NCBI RefSeq assembly: GCF_028888695.1
Contig: NZ_PNFF01000001.1
Coordinates: 1,807,501-1,871,500, forward strand
Length of the DNA stretch: 64,000 nt
DNA from: Bacillus methanolicus
GTDB taxonomy: Bacteria; Bacillota; Bacilli; Bacillales; Cytobacillaceae
Direction of reading: 5' to 3'
The translations under genes and the position numbers were made by a program. Positions within the stretch are counted from its first letter, which is position 1. Every line of letters starts with the position of its first letter. Shown in pieces: positions 1 through 9,297 of the stretch. A model generated the notes under the pieces. It worked only from the letters and a program-made list of their open reading frames with translations. It was not told the origin of the DNA and searched no databases.

Positions 1-532
<532 letters not shown>

Positions 533-575
533 TTTACAAGTAGATGAATGCATGCAAGTGCTCAATCCGAGTAAG

Positions 576-606
576 AAAAGGACCGGGCAAGCCCGGCTTT
601 TCTTAT
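576..606 (+). terminator. Rho-independent terminator of namA
   Basis: A compact hairpin with stem CCGGGC/GCCCGG (583-588 with 591-596) and a two-base loop is followed by a T-rich run. It lies about 50 bases after the namA stop codon on the same strand. Confidence 0.8.
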
Positions 607-625
607 TTACAAAATTGGATTGAAA

Positions 626-745
626 GCTCATAAATGTGATCGACGGCTCATAAACGAAATTATAGGCTCATATATTAGATTGACCGCTCATAAATCGAAA
701 TAAAAGCTCATATCTCAAAATGAAGGCTCATAAATGAATTAATGA
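626..745. repeat. Six tandem copies of a GCTCATA motif at an exact 20-bp period
   Basis: GCTCATA starts at 626, 646, 666, 686, 706 and 726. Each unit is exactly 20 bp. The first seven bases are invariant, positions 8-10 are mostly AAT, and the rest of each unit differs. The period is not a multiple of three and no gene covers the array. It lies between the namA terminator and the 3' end of rnz, so it is an intergenic repeat between convergent genes. Its role is unknown. Confidence 0.9.
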
Positions 746-753
746 GATCCGCT

Positions 754-1686
754 TCAGCTCTGCTTTTTAACAGGAATATGAATTTCTTTAAAATCTTCGG
801 CAATCTCTGTTTCGTGAAATATTTCCTTTGCTTCCTTGACTAGTTTAAGCCAATCATCCCGGTTATACCTTGAACTGATATGTGTTAAGCATAGTTTCTT
901 GACATTTGCTTTTACTGCCGTTTCTGCAGCCTGGCGAGTGGTCGAATGAAAATACTCGTATGCCAATCTTTCTTCGCCTTTTGAAAATGTAGCTTCATGA
1001 ACCAGCAAATCGGCATTTCGCGCTAATTGGACAGCATTTTCACATACTCTTGTATCTCCAAGGATGGAAACGACTCTCCCTTTTTGGGCGGGACCGAGAA
1101 AATCAGCCGCTTCTAGTACCGTACCATCATCAAGAACAACAGATTCGCCATTTTTTATCTTCTTGTAAATAGGCCCCGGTTTGATGCCTGCCTTCATCAG
1201 TTTATCTGCCAATAGTGTTCCTGGCCGGTCTTTTTCGATAATCCGGTATCCATAAGATGGAATTCCATGATCAAGCAGCAAGGCTTCTACGGTAAATTGA
1301 TCATCTTCAAAAATAACGCCTTCTTCTATTTCAACGATTTTCAGCGGATATTTTAAAAACGTCTGGCTTACGGATAAACTTATACTCACATATTCCTTTA
1401 ACCCTTTCGGCCCGTATAAAACAACCTCTGTTTCACCGCCTTGAAAAGACCTGCTTGAAAGCAGTCCCGGCAAGCCGTAAATATGGTCGCCGTGAAGATG
1501 GGTTATAAAGATTTTTTCAATTCTTCTCGGTTTAATTGACGTATGTAAGATTTGATGCTGTGTTGCTTCCCCGCAATCAAACAGCCAAATGGCGCCCCGC
1601 TCTTCTAACAGCTTTAAAGCAATAGAAGTGACATTTCTTAACTTGGCAGGAACGCCGGCACCTGTCCCTAAGAAAAAAACATCCAT
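754..1686 (-). CDS. rnz: Ribonuclease Z (tRNA 3'-processing endonuclease)
   Basis: This metallo-beta-lactamase-fold endonuclease removes 3' trailers from tRNA precursors that lack an encoded CCA. The zinc motif is HLHGDH at residues 63-68, with the typical [11 protein letters not shown] start and a GDTR segment later. The ATG at 1686 is preferred over an upstream in-frame start (1731) because it gives the [10 protein letters not shown]-terminus of the family, about 310 aa, and has AAAGGA at suitable spacing. It is convergent with namA and divergent from zwf, the same order as in B. subtilis (yqjK-zwf). Confidence 0.95.
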   Translation of the reverse strand: MDVFFLGTGAGVPAKLRNVTSIALKLLEERGAIWLFDCGEATQHQILHTSIKPRRIEKIFITHLHGDHIYGLPGLLSSRSFQGGETEVVLYGPKGLKEYVSISLSVSQTFLKYPLKIVEIEEGVIFEDDQFTVEALLLDHGIPSYGYRIIEKDRPGTLLADKLMKAGIKPGPIYKKIKNGESVVLDDGTVLEAADFLGPAQKGRVVSILGDTRVCENAVQLARNADLLVHEATFSKGEERLAYEYFHSTTRQAAETAVKANVKKLCLTHISSRYNRDDWLKLVKEAKEIFHETEIAEDFKEIHIPVKKQS

Positions 1687-1948
1687 TTCCTTCAATCCTT
1701 TCAAAAACTGCCGAATGTATGGTAAAACCAAAGCCCTTCATGACATCGGATTCGAGAATTTTTGTTACATTCAACTATACCACACTTAATAAGCAGCTGG
1801 AATTGCATAGTTCCAACTGAAAGTAGAAAACTAATCAGGTAAGAAACATTTGCTAAATGAGCATGAAACCTATAAAATTTTGTACTTGAATGGTCTTTAT
1901 ATTTTGTACATATCTATTTACTCGAAAAAGAAAAAGAGAGGTTCTTAA

Positions 1949-3448
1949 ATGGTGAAACAGAACGGAAAACCGACTGCACTTATTATGATCTTCGGAGCGA
2001 CAGGAGATTTGGCAAAACGAAAATTGTTCCCATCCCTTTATAACTTGTATACAAAAAGGAAATTGGAACGGTTTGCAGTGATTGGCGTGGCAAGAAGGCC
2101 GCTTTCCACCAACGATTTTCAAACAACTGTAAAAAATTCGCTCCATACATCGAATGATAATCCTACAGATGTCAATGATTTTATTTCAAGATTTTACTAT
2201 CATTCACATGACGTAACTGACTCAAGTTCTTATACTGCCTTAAATCAGCTGGCAGAGGAACTTGACAGAAATTATGGCTTGGAAGGAAACAGAATTTTTT
2301 ATCTCGCGATGGCGCCGGAATTCTTTGGAACAATCGCTGAACATTTGAAAAAAGACGGACTTACGAATGTACGAGGATTTAAACGCCTCGTGATTGAAAA
2401 ACCGTTCGGTCATGATCTCGAGTCTGCCAAAGCACTGAACAAGCAGATTCGAACTGCTTTTTCTGAAAAGGAGATTTACAGAATCGATCATTACCTCGGA
2501 AAAGAAATGGTTCAAAATATTGAAGAGATCCGATTTGCGAATGCGATTTTTGAACCGCTATGGAACAATAAATATATCGCGAATATTCAAGTAACATCAA
2601 GTGAAATTCTTGGTGTTGAGGAGCGCGGCCGTTATTATGAAAAAAGCGGCGCGTTAAGGGATATGGTCCAAAACCATATGCTGCAAATGGTCGCACTTTT
2701 AGCGATGGAGCCGCCGATCCGCTTAACGACAGACGAAATCCGCTCTGAAAAAGTAAAAGTGCTGCGGGCATTGCGTCCGTTGAAAGCTGAAGAAGTCAAT
2801 GACTACTTTGTCAGAGGCCAATACGGAAGCGGCAAAATTAATGGAGAAACCGTGCCGGGATACAGGGAAGAACCGATGGTGGATAAAGAATCAAATACGG
2901 AAACGTTTGTAGCAGGCAAATTGATGATCGATAATTTCCGCTGGGCCGGAGTTCCTTTTTATATTCGAACCGGAAAGCGGATGAAAGCAAAATCGACAAA
3001 GATTGTGATCCAGTTTAAAGATATTCCGATGAATTTGTATTATCAAACAGATCAAACGTTAAACCCGAATTTGCTTGTGATCCATATTCAGCCTGAAGAA
3101 GGAATCACCCTTCATTTAAACGCAAAAAAAGCAGGACAAAATATGGAGACCACTCCGGTAAAATTAAACTTTTTGAATAAAGGGGCTGACGGAATGAATA
3201 CCCCTGAAGCTTACGAAAAGCTTTTGTATGACTGCATACGCGGTGATGCTACAAACTTTACCCATTGGGATGAAGTGGCCTTATCATGGAGTTTTACCGA
3301 TAAAATTTCTGAAGTATGGGAGAATACAAAAGAGACAAGCTTCCCTAACTATGAAGCCGGTACAATGGGGCCAAAAGCGGCAGACGAACTGTTGGAAAAA
3401 GACGGCTTCTTCTGGTGGCCAGTCACAGATCTTGATGTAGAGGAATAA
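1949..3448 (+). CDS. zwf: Glucose-6-phosphate 1-dehydrogenase
   Basis: This enzyme oxidises glucose-6-phosphate to 6-phosphogluconolactone with NADP. The 499-aa product has the N-terminal nucleotide-binding GATGDL motif (residues 16-21) and the active-site RIDHYLGKE signature (about residues 178-186) with its catalytic lysine and histidine. The ATG follows a GAGAGG ribosome binding site. It is transcribed alone and ends at a strong hairpin. With gndA, read on the opposite strand nearby, it forms the oxidative pentose phosphate branch. In methylotrophic bacilli this branch is also the dissimilatory RuMP cycle, and a methanol dehydrogenase gene lies 11 kb away. Confidence 0.97.
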   Translation: MVKQNGKPTALIMIFGATGDLAKRKLFPSLYNLYTKRKLERFAVIGVARRPLSTNDFQTTVKNSLHTSNDNPTDVNDFISRFYYHSHDVTDSSSYTALNQLAEELDRNYGLEGNRIFYLAMAPEFFGTIAEHLKKDGLTNVRGFKRLVIEKPFGHDLESAKALNKQIRTAFSEKEIYRIDHYLGKEMVQNIEEIRFANAIFEPLWNNKYIANIQVTSSEILGVEERGRYYEKSGALRDMVQNHMLQMVALLAMEPPIRLTTDEIRSEKVKVLRALRPLKAEEVNDYFVRGQYGSGKINGETVPGYREEPMVDKESNTETFVAGKLMIDNFRWAGVPFYIRTGKRMKAKSTKIVIQFKDIPMNLYYQTDQTLNPNLLVIHIQPEEGITLHLNAKKAGQNMETTPVKLNFLNKGADGMNTPEAYEKLLYDCIRGDATNFTHWDEVALSWSFTDKISEVWENTKETSFPNYEAGTMGPKAADELLEKDGFFWWPVTDLDVEE

Positions 3449-3462
3449 TATAATGTTCTAAG

Positions 3463-3502
3463 AAAGGGGCTGACTCATAAGCAAAGGGTCAGACCCCTTT
3501 AT
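3463..3502 (+). terminator. Terminator of zwf
   Basis: An inverted repeat of the GGGTCAGACCCC type (AAAGGGGCTGAC paired with GTCAGACCCCTTT) follows the zwf stop codon. It is followed by a T/A-rich run. It may also serve the convergent downstream gene. Confidence 0.75.
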
Positions 3503-3525
3503 TATTTATAAGATAAAAACCTTGC

Positions 3526-4443
3526 TTAGGAAAATATACTTTTTATCGCCTCGATTAGTTCTTTAAAGAAATTAGAAACGGCATCTAAAAATCCTTTGTC
3601 ACCGACTGTTTCTTCAATTCTTTTCTGGATGTCTTTTGTCAAGTCATCTAACTGTGATTGGACATTATCAAAATTAATGTTAAGATTACGCATTTTTTCA
3701 AAAAGATCAATGAGCAGCTGACGGTCTTCCGGACTTAATTGGATTTCAAGCGTTTTTATTTTTTCATCAATAATTTGTTCGACCTCTTCTTTAGTCGCCG
3801 GATTTTGTTTTGCAATTTCCTTTTTAATCTCTGTTAAAAGCTCACTTACTTTGTCCTGGTCGAGCCCTTCTTTCTTAGCCAGGTTTGTGGCAAGGCTCAA
3901 TTCTTCGTTCGCCACTTCTGTACGATCTTTATTCAACTCCGTTCCTTCCCCGGTATCATATGCTTTATAAATCCCAACGAGAGCAGAGTGTCCGCTTACT
4001 TTCACCGGAGAAGCGACTTCAACAACTGCATCTTCAATCCCAGCTGTCAAAAGGGCATTGGCATACATTTCATTTGTTACTTCCGTAATGTTTTCCGGTG
4101 TGACTTGTTTAACAAGAAGACCCTCGCCTTTTTCCTTTCTTGTAATCTTTGCAGATGAATACATATTGGAATGAGGGTCCCCATCAATATAAGCGACAAG
4201 ATCCTTGCCTGTTACCGTAATCTCTTTCACTTTGCTTGTATCTTTAACACCTAATAGTTTTCTAACCTCTTCTTTTTGGGCAGCGGATAATGCTTCGCCA
4301 TAAACAACAATGGGAAGGCCGAATTTTTCATTAATGCTTTCTTCATCGCTGCCGCCGTTTGCCGCATAAGCCATATTTCCCAAACTGAAGACAAAAGTGA
4401 ATATTGCTGCGGCTACTACCCATTTCATAAAACGTTTAAACAT
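3526..4443 (-). CDS. Secreted DUF1002 protein (YpuA-like)
   Basis: The 305-aa protein begins with a classical signal peptide: basic MFKRFMKW, a hydrophobic stretch, and an AYA-A cleavage site near residue 28. The mature part matches my memory of the DUF1002 family (B. subtilis YpuA). Its C-terminal third is rich in charged heptad-like segments and probably forms coiled coils. The function is not known; export across the membrane is the only safe inference. It sits between the zwf terminator and the gndA terminator and is read alone. The gene is extra relative to the B. subtilis zwf-gndA order. Confidence 0.8.
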   Translation of the reverse strand: MFKRFMKWVVAAAIFTFVFSLGNMAYAANGGSDEESINEKFGLPIVVYGEALSAAQKEEVRKLLGVKDTSKVKEITVTGKDLVAYIDGDPHSNMYSSAKITRKEKGEGLLVKQVTPENITEVTNEMYANALLTAGIEDAVVEVASPVKVSGHSALVGIYKAYDTGEGTELNKDRTEVANEELSLATNLAKKEGLDQDKVSELLTEIKKEIAKQNPATKEEVEQIIDEKIKTLEIQLSPEDRQLLIDLFEKMRNLNINFDNVQSQLDDLTKDIQKRIEETVGDKGFLDAVSNFFKELIEAIKSIFS

Positions 4444-4516
4444 TTTAGCAATCTCCTTTTCTTTAAAAAGAATTCCATATTTATTGACTGGTTATGACAG
4501 AAAAAAGTTACAGAAA

Positions 4517-4544
4517 AACAGCGCACCACAAATGATGCGCTGCT
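4517..4544 (-). terminator. Terminator of gndA
   Basis: The hairpin CAGCGCA...TGCGCTG, followed on the minus strand by TTTTTCT, lies just after the gndA stop codon. Confidence 0.8.
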
Positions 4545-4552
4545 ATTTCTCA

Positions 4553-5962
4553 TTACTTCATCCAATCAGTATGGAAGCTTCCTTCTTTATCAATGCGCTG
4601 GTAAGTGTGAGCACCGAAATAGTCGCGCTGCGCCTGAATGAGGTTGGCAGGCAATGTCTCCATTCGGTAGCTGTCATAGTAAGACAATGCTGCGGAGAAA
4701 CCGGGAACCGGGATGCCGTTTTGAACAGCGACACTGATAATTTCGCGAAGTGCATCTTGATAGCTTTCGACAACCTCTTTGAAGTATGGGTCAAGGAGAA
4801 GATTTTTAAGTCCTGGGTCACGGTCGTATGCTTCTTTTATTTTTTGCAAGAATTGCGCGCGGATGATGCAGCCGCCGCGGAAAATCATCGTAATTTCTCC
4901 ATATTTGAGATCCCAATTATACTCATCAGATGCCGCCCTCATTTGCGCGAATCCTTGCGCATAAGAACAAATTTTGCTCATGTACAGAGCTTTTCGGACT
5001 GATTCGATGAACGCTTCTTTATCCCCTGTAAATGTCTTGGCACTTGGACCGCGAAGCTGCTTGCTTGCTGCAACACGTTCTTCTTTCATTGCAGAGATAA
5101 ATCGGGCGAACACTGATTCCGTAATGATTGGAAGTGGTACTCCTAAATCAAGGGCGCTTTGGCTTGTCCATTTGCCGGTTCCTTTTTGGCCGGCTGTATC
5201 TAAAATAACATCAACAAGCGGCTTGCCTGTTTCTTCATCTATTTTTGTAAAAATATCAGCTGTAATTTCAATCAAATAGCTGTCAAGCTCACCTTTATTC
5301 CATTCAGCATATACTTCATGCAATTCTTGGGCATTTAATCCGAGAACATGCTTTAAAAGGAAATAAGATTCCGAAATTAGCTGCATGTCTCCGTATTCGA
5401 TTCCGTTATGAACCATTTTCACATAATGGCCTGCACCATCAGGGCCAATGTATGTTGTACAAGGTTCGCCATTGACTTTTGCTGCAATGTCTTTAAAAAT
5501 TGGAGCCACTAAATCATATGCTTCTTTTTGGCCGCCGGGCATGATGGACGGACCGTTCAGAGCCCCTTCTTCCCCGCCGGAAACTCCCGTACCGATAAAG
5601 TGGATGCCATGTTCGCTTAATTCTTTATTGCGGCGCTGTGTATCAACGAAGAATGCATTTCCGCCGTCAATTAAAATATCACCTTTTTCAAGGTGCGGCT
5701 TCAATTGTTCGATTATTGCGTCTGTTCCTGCACCGGCTTGAACCATTATTAAAATTTTTCTTGGTTTTTCAAGCGAATGAACAAATTCTTCAATCGAATA
5801 TGTACCAACAATATTTTTTCCTTTTGTTTCGGCTAGCATATTATCGGTTTTCTCACGGGAACGATTGTAAACAGACACTGTATAGCCTTTGCTTTCAATG
5901 TTCAACGCGAGGTTTTTCCCCATTACAGCTAAACCGATTACACCAATTTGCTGTTTCGTCAT
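4553..5962 (-). CDS. gndA: 6-phosphogluconate dehydrogenase, decarboxylating
   Basis: This enzyme converts 6-phosphogluconate to ribulose-5-phosphate, CO2 and NADPH. The product is 469 aa from the ATG at 5962, which follows AAGGGA. An in-frame upstream start at 5998 would add 12 residues not found in the family. It has the N-terminal GLAVMGKNL dinucleotide fold with NRSREKT after the second strand, the usual cofactor-phosphate pocket. The catalytic lysine region [13 protein letters not shown] is near residue 180, and the helical domain ends with a family-like YFGAHTYQR segment. It supplies Ru5P, the formaldehyde acceptor of the RuMP cycle. Confidence 0.96.
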   Translation of the reverse strand: MTKQQIGVIGLAVMGKNLALNIESKGYTVSVYNRSREKTDNMLAETKGKNIVGTYSIEEFVHSLEKPRKILIMVQAGAGTDAIIEQLKPHLEKGDILIDGGNAFFVDTQRRNKELSEHGIHFIGTGVSGGEEGALNGPSIMPGGQKEAYDLVAPIFKDIAAKVNGEPCTTYIGPDGAGHYVKMVHNGIEYGDMQLISESYFLLKHVLGLNAQELHEVYAEWNKGELDSYLIEITADIFTKIDEETGKPLVDVILDTAGQKGTGKWTSQSALDLGVPLPIITESVFARFISAMKEERVAASKQLRGPSAKTFTGDKEAFIESVRKALYMSKICSYAQGFAQMRAASDEYNWDLKYGEITMIFRGGCIIRAQFLQKIKEAYDRDPGLKNLLLDPYFKEVVESYQDALREIISVAVQNGIPVPGFSAALSYYDSYRMETLPANLIQAQRDYFGAHTYQRIDKEGSFHTDWMK

Positions 5963-6084
5963 TCTTCTAACGTCCCTTCTTGTAATTAAATTACCCAATG
6001 TTTAGAAAAATCCACTTTTACTTTAGCAATTTTCAAAATAAGATGCAACCAGTGAACCTTTCTTTGGAAAAAAACGTTTGCCCC

Positions 6085-7368
6085 TTATTCTTTTTTTCTT
6101 TTTCCTCCATTTGTAAAAGTTTGAAGGAAATCCTTGTTAAAACTTGTATCTATTCCTATTTTTGATTTAATATCGATTTCTGCTTTTGCACCGGCATTTT
6201 CAATAATATGATTTCCGTATTTTTCGCGAAGTTTTTCAAGAGCATGGATCAGCGGCTCTTTTTTTGCCTCTTGTTCGTAAGAAAAAAGATCAAGCTGCTT
6301 AACAGCATGCCCTTTTTCCTGCAAATCCGTTCCGGTGATTCCTAACAATCTGACCGGATCTCCGTTCCAATGTTTGAGGAACAGAGTTTTTGCCGCCTGG
6401 CTAATTTCATCCTTTTGGCTGACAGGATTACTCAATTTTTTGCTTCTTGTGATCGTTTTTCGATCCTTATACCGGATCGTAATGGCAATATTAGCAGCTA
6501 AAACCTTTTTCCTTTTTAATCGGGCTGCAACTTTTTCCGCTAATCCATCCAAGACTTGAAATAAGGCTTGCTGATTGGAGATATCTTTCGGTAGAGTCGT
6601 TGAATTCCCGACACTTTTAAAATCAGACACAGAGTCCGGGTCGACCGGGCGATTGTCTTGTCCGTTTGCCCGTTCCTTTAATCTGGCACCGTTTATCCCA
6701 AGAAGGTTTTTAAGTTGGATTTCGTTCGCTTTTGCTAAATCACCGATTGTTCTGACTCCGATTTTCGCAAGCTTTTCAGCCGTTTTTTTGCCGACGCCGT
6801 GCATTTGTCCAACATCAAGGGGCCAGAGGATACTCGGAACATCCCGCTTGCGGAGTATCGTAATCCCAAGCGGCTTTTTCATATCGGAGGCCATTTTGGC
6901 GAGAAATTTATTTGGTGCAATCCCGATGCTGCACGGAAGATCAAGCTGTTCCAGCAATCTCTTTTGGATCGTTCGGGCAATTTCAATCGGTGATCCAAAT
7001 TCACCGCTTTCGGAAATATCCATATAACCTTCATCAATCGAAACCGGTTCAACGAGATCGGAATATTGGCGCAGAATTTCAAATATTTTAATGGAAGCAG
7101 CACGGTAGCGCTCAAAGTTAGGTTTCAAGACAATAAGCTGTGGGCAAAGTTTCTTTGCTTCCCATAAGGGCATGGTCGTTTTAACCCCGAATTTTCTGGC
7201 TTCATAGCTGCAAGTTACGATAATTCCCCTTCTTTGTTCCACGTCTCCGGCAATTGCAAGGGGTTTGCCTTTTAAGGAAGGGTCATATGCCATTTCGACG
7301 GAAGCATAAAAACTATTCATATCAACATGCAGAATCACTCGCCCTTTTTTCGGAACCATTTCTTTCAT
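6085..7368 (-). CDS. dinB: DNA polymerase IV (Y family)
   Basis: This is a translesion polymerase of the DinB/YqjH type. The 427-aa product has the catalytic HVDMNSFYASVE motif near residue 15, the SIDEGYMD acidic motif near residue 110, helix-hairpin-helix thumb segments (HGVGKKTAEKL) and a QLDLF beta-clamp binding motif in the C-terminal tail. The ATG at 7368 (MKEMVPKKG) resembles the B. subtilis start and has AGGA ten bases upstream. A GTG nine bases further up is too close to that site. It is read as a single gene on the minus strand upstream of gndA. Confidence 0.94.
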   Translation of the reverse strand: MKEMVPKKGRVILHVDMNSFYASVEMAYDPSLKGKPLAIAGDVEQRRGIIVTCSYEARKFGVKTTMPLWEAKKLCPQLIVLKPNFERYRAASIKIFEILRQYSDLVEPVSIDEGYMDISESGEFGSPIEIARTIQKRLLEQLDLPCSIGIAPNKFLAKMASDMKKPLGITILRKRDVPSILWPLDVGQMHGVGKKTAEKLAKIGVRTIGDLAKANEIQLKNLLGINGARLKERANGQDNRPVDPDSVSDFKSVGNSTTLPKDISNQQALFQVLDGLAEKVAARLKRKKVLAANIAITIRYKDRKTITRSKKLSNPVSQKDEISQAAKTLFLKHWNGDPVRLLGITGTDLQEKGHAVKQLDLFSYEQEAKKEPLIHALEKLREKYGNHIIENAGAKAEIDIKSKIGIDTSFNKDFLQTFTNGGKRKKE

Positions 7369-7473
7369 GCCTTGCACTTCCTAACATATGTTCTAATGTT
7401 ATTTTACCAAAAGAATCAATGATATGTGAAAAATTGAGCAGAAAAAGACTCCGAGTTTAAAATAGAATAAAAA

Positions 7474-7499
7474 GAACAGCAGTACTATGTATGCTGTTC
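7474..7499 (-). terminator. Terminator overlapping the cheW-like stop
   Basis: GAACAGCA and TGCTGTTC pair around a short loop and are followed on the minus strand by TTTTTATT. The hairpin overlaps the last codons of the CheW-like gene. Confidence 0.75.
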
Positions 7500-7970
7500 G
7501 GATCTTGCTTGTGATTTCATGTATTCTTGAATTTCACGAATTCCTTCAAGTGATTGAATGAGTTTTAAAGGGTCGATAACAGTTATTAAACGCTTTTCAA
7601 GGTTGGCCACACCGGTAAAATAACTTGTTTTTTGATAAGCAATTAAACCAATTTGATTAAGTTTGTCTGAAGGAATGTCAACAATTTCCTTTGCTTCATT
7701 TACGAGAACGCCGAGAGACATCTCCGGTGTATGTAAAACGATTAATCTCGTTCCTTCATTGATTTTTATTTGGCGGTTATATAAGATGTTTTCAAAATCG
7801 ACAACCGGGATCAACTCCCCTCTGACTTTCACGATTCCTATTACATATTCGGGCAAATGCGGAATTGGAGTTGTACTCTCCATTTTTTCAATTGAAATGA
7901 CATACTGAATTGGAAATGCATATTCTTCGCTGCCAACGCGAAAGACAACAGCCTTGTTTATTTCGCTCAT
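7485..7970 (-). CDS. CheW-like chemotaxis coupling protein
   Basis: The 161-aa protein is almost entirely one CheW domain. Its start FRVGSEEYAFPIQYVISIEKM and the VRGELIPVVDFENIL segment are typical of proteins that link chemoreceptors to CheA. No receiver domain is present, so it is not a full CheV. It stands alone, away from other chemotaxis genes, and follows its own ribosome binding site. It is not part of this locus in B. subtilis as I remember it. The receptor or kinase partner cannot be read from the window. Confidence 0.85.
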   Translation of the reverse strand: MSEINKAVVFRVGSEEYAFPIQYVISIEKMESTTPIPHLPEYVIGIVKVRGELIPVVDFENILYNRQIKINEGTRLIVLHTPEMSLGVLVNEAKEIVDIPSDKLNQIGLIAYQKTSYFTGVANLEKRLITVIDPLKLIQSLEGIREIQEYMKSQARSEQHT

Positions 7971-8078
7971 TTTTAAATTCTCCTTCTTTCTTCGCCAGCC
8001 AATTTTTTCCCTATTGTCATCTTACAAACAATAGGACAGTTTTGTCTATGAGGCATTTCATATTTTTCTGACATAAAA

Positions 8079-8100
8079 AGGAGAACCTGTATGGTCCTCC
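8079..8100 (-). terminator. Terminator of the M20 peptidase gene
   Basis: The hairpin GGAGGACC/GGTTCTCC with a short loop is followed on the minus strand by TTTTT, just after the peptidase stop codon. Confidence 0.75.
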
Positions 8101-8113
8101 CCAATGGTTTAAA

Positions 8114-9232
8114 TTAAGCCGCGACTTCCTCTATGATTGCAATTACCATCTCAGCCAGCTTGTTGAGCTCTTCAATTGGCATTTTTTCATTGGTTGTATG
8201 AATATCTTCATAGCCGACTGAAAGATTAACTGTCGGAACGCCAAATCCGGCAATGACATTTGCATCACTGCCGCCGCCGCTCTTTAACAACTCACAGCTC
8301 CGGCCAATTTTAGAAGCGGCTTTTCGTGCAATTTCCACAACATGGTCACCTTCGCCGAATTTGAATCCCGGATACATGACTTGAACTTCAATTTCCGCTT
8401 TACCGCCCATTTCCTCTGCGGCGCTTTCAAATGCTTCTTTCATTTTCCGAACTTGTTTTTCCATTTTTTCCGGTACGAGTGAGCGCGCTTCCGCTAAAAT
8501 ATTTACCCGGTCACAAACAATATTCGTTTGCGTTCCTCCTTCAAAACGGCCGATATTAGCAGTTGTTTCTTCATCAATTCGGCCAAGCGGCATTTTCGCA
8601 ATAGCCTTTGCCGCAATCGTAATTGCAGAAACACCTTTCTCAGGAGCTACACCGGCGTGAGCAGTTTTCCCTAAGATAACAGCTGAAATTTTTGCCTGGG
8701 TTGGTGCAGCAACGACAATATTGCCGACTTTCCCGTCACTGTCAAGCGCATACCCGTATTTCGCTTTCACTAACGATGAATCAAGTGCTTTTGCCCCCAC
8801 TAATCCTGATTCTTCACCGACTGTGATAATAAATTGGATCATGCCGTGCGGAATATTTTGTTCCTTTAAGACCCGTACTGTTTCGAGCATGACTGCCAGT
8901 CCGGCTTTATCATCAGCACCTAAAATCGTTGTACCGTCGGTCACAACATAACCATCTTTAATCGAAGGTTTGACACCCTTTCCGGGAACTACTGTATCCA
9001 TATGGGAAGTAAAATAGATTGGATCCACACCGTCTTTTGTTCCCTTCAGCGTACAAATCAAGTTGCCGGCTCCATGGCCTGTTTGTGCAGTAGTATCGTC
9101 TTCATATACGTCCACACCTAACTCCGTAAACTTATTCTTAAGAACTTTTGCTATTTCCGCTTCATTTTTTGTTTCTGAATCAATTTGAACCAATTCCAAA
9201 AACTCATTCAATAATCGTTCCTGATTAATCAT
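8114..9232 (-). CDS. M20 family metallopeptidase, tripeptidase T-like (YqjE)
   Basis: The 372-aa protein matches the PepT-like YqjE family by length and motifs. Zinc ligands are visible in TSHMDTVVPG (near residue 75), LGADDKAG (near residue 105) and GEESG (catalytic Glu, near residue 140). The dimerisation lid domain follows, then the C-terminal HTTNEKMP histidine motif. No signal peptide is seen, so it is probably a cytosolic aminopeptidase acting on small peptides. It precedes yqjD as in B. subtilis and has its own terminator. Confidence 0.9.
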   Translation of the reverse strand: MINQERLLNEFLELVQIDSETKNEAEIAKVLKNKFTELGVDVYEDDTTAQTGHGAGNLICTLKGTKDGVDPIYFTSHMDTVVPGKGVKPSIKDGYVVTDGTTILGADDKAGLAVMLETVRVLKEQNIPHGMIQFIITVGEESGLVGAKALDSSLVKAKYGYALDSDGKVGNIVVAAPTQAKISAVILGKTAHAGVAPEKGVSAITIAAKAIAKMPLGRIDEETTANIGRFEGGTQTNIVCDRVNILAEARSLVPEKMEKQVRKMKEAFESAAEEMGGKAEIEVQVMYPGFKFGEGDHVVEIARKAASKIGRSCELLKSGGGSDANVIAGFGVPTVNLSVGYEDIHTTNEKMPIEELNKLAEMVIAIIEEVAA

Positions 9233-9297
9233 GCATTGTATACCCCCTGAAATTTGCTCACTATTTCAGTATACCTATTCTTTGATCGATCAGGCAA

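Noticed and set aside
626-745. Short direct repeats that might suggest a CRISPR array
   Set aside because: The conserved part is only 7-10 bases and the period 20 bp, too short for repeats and spacers, and no cas gene is in the window.
4397-5002. 201-codon frame antisense to gndA
   Set aside because: It overlaps a clear, full-length gndA and shows no protein family features; it is a shadow frame.
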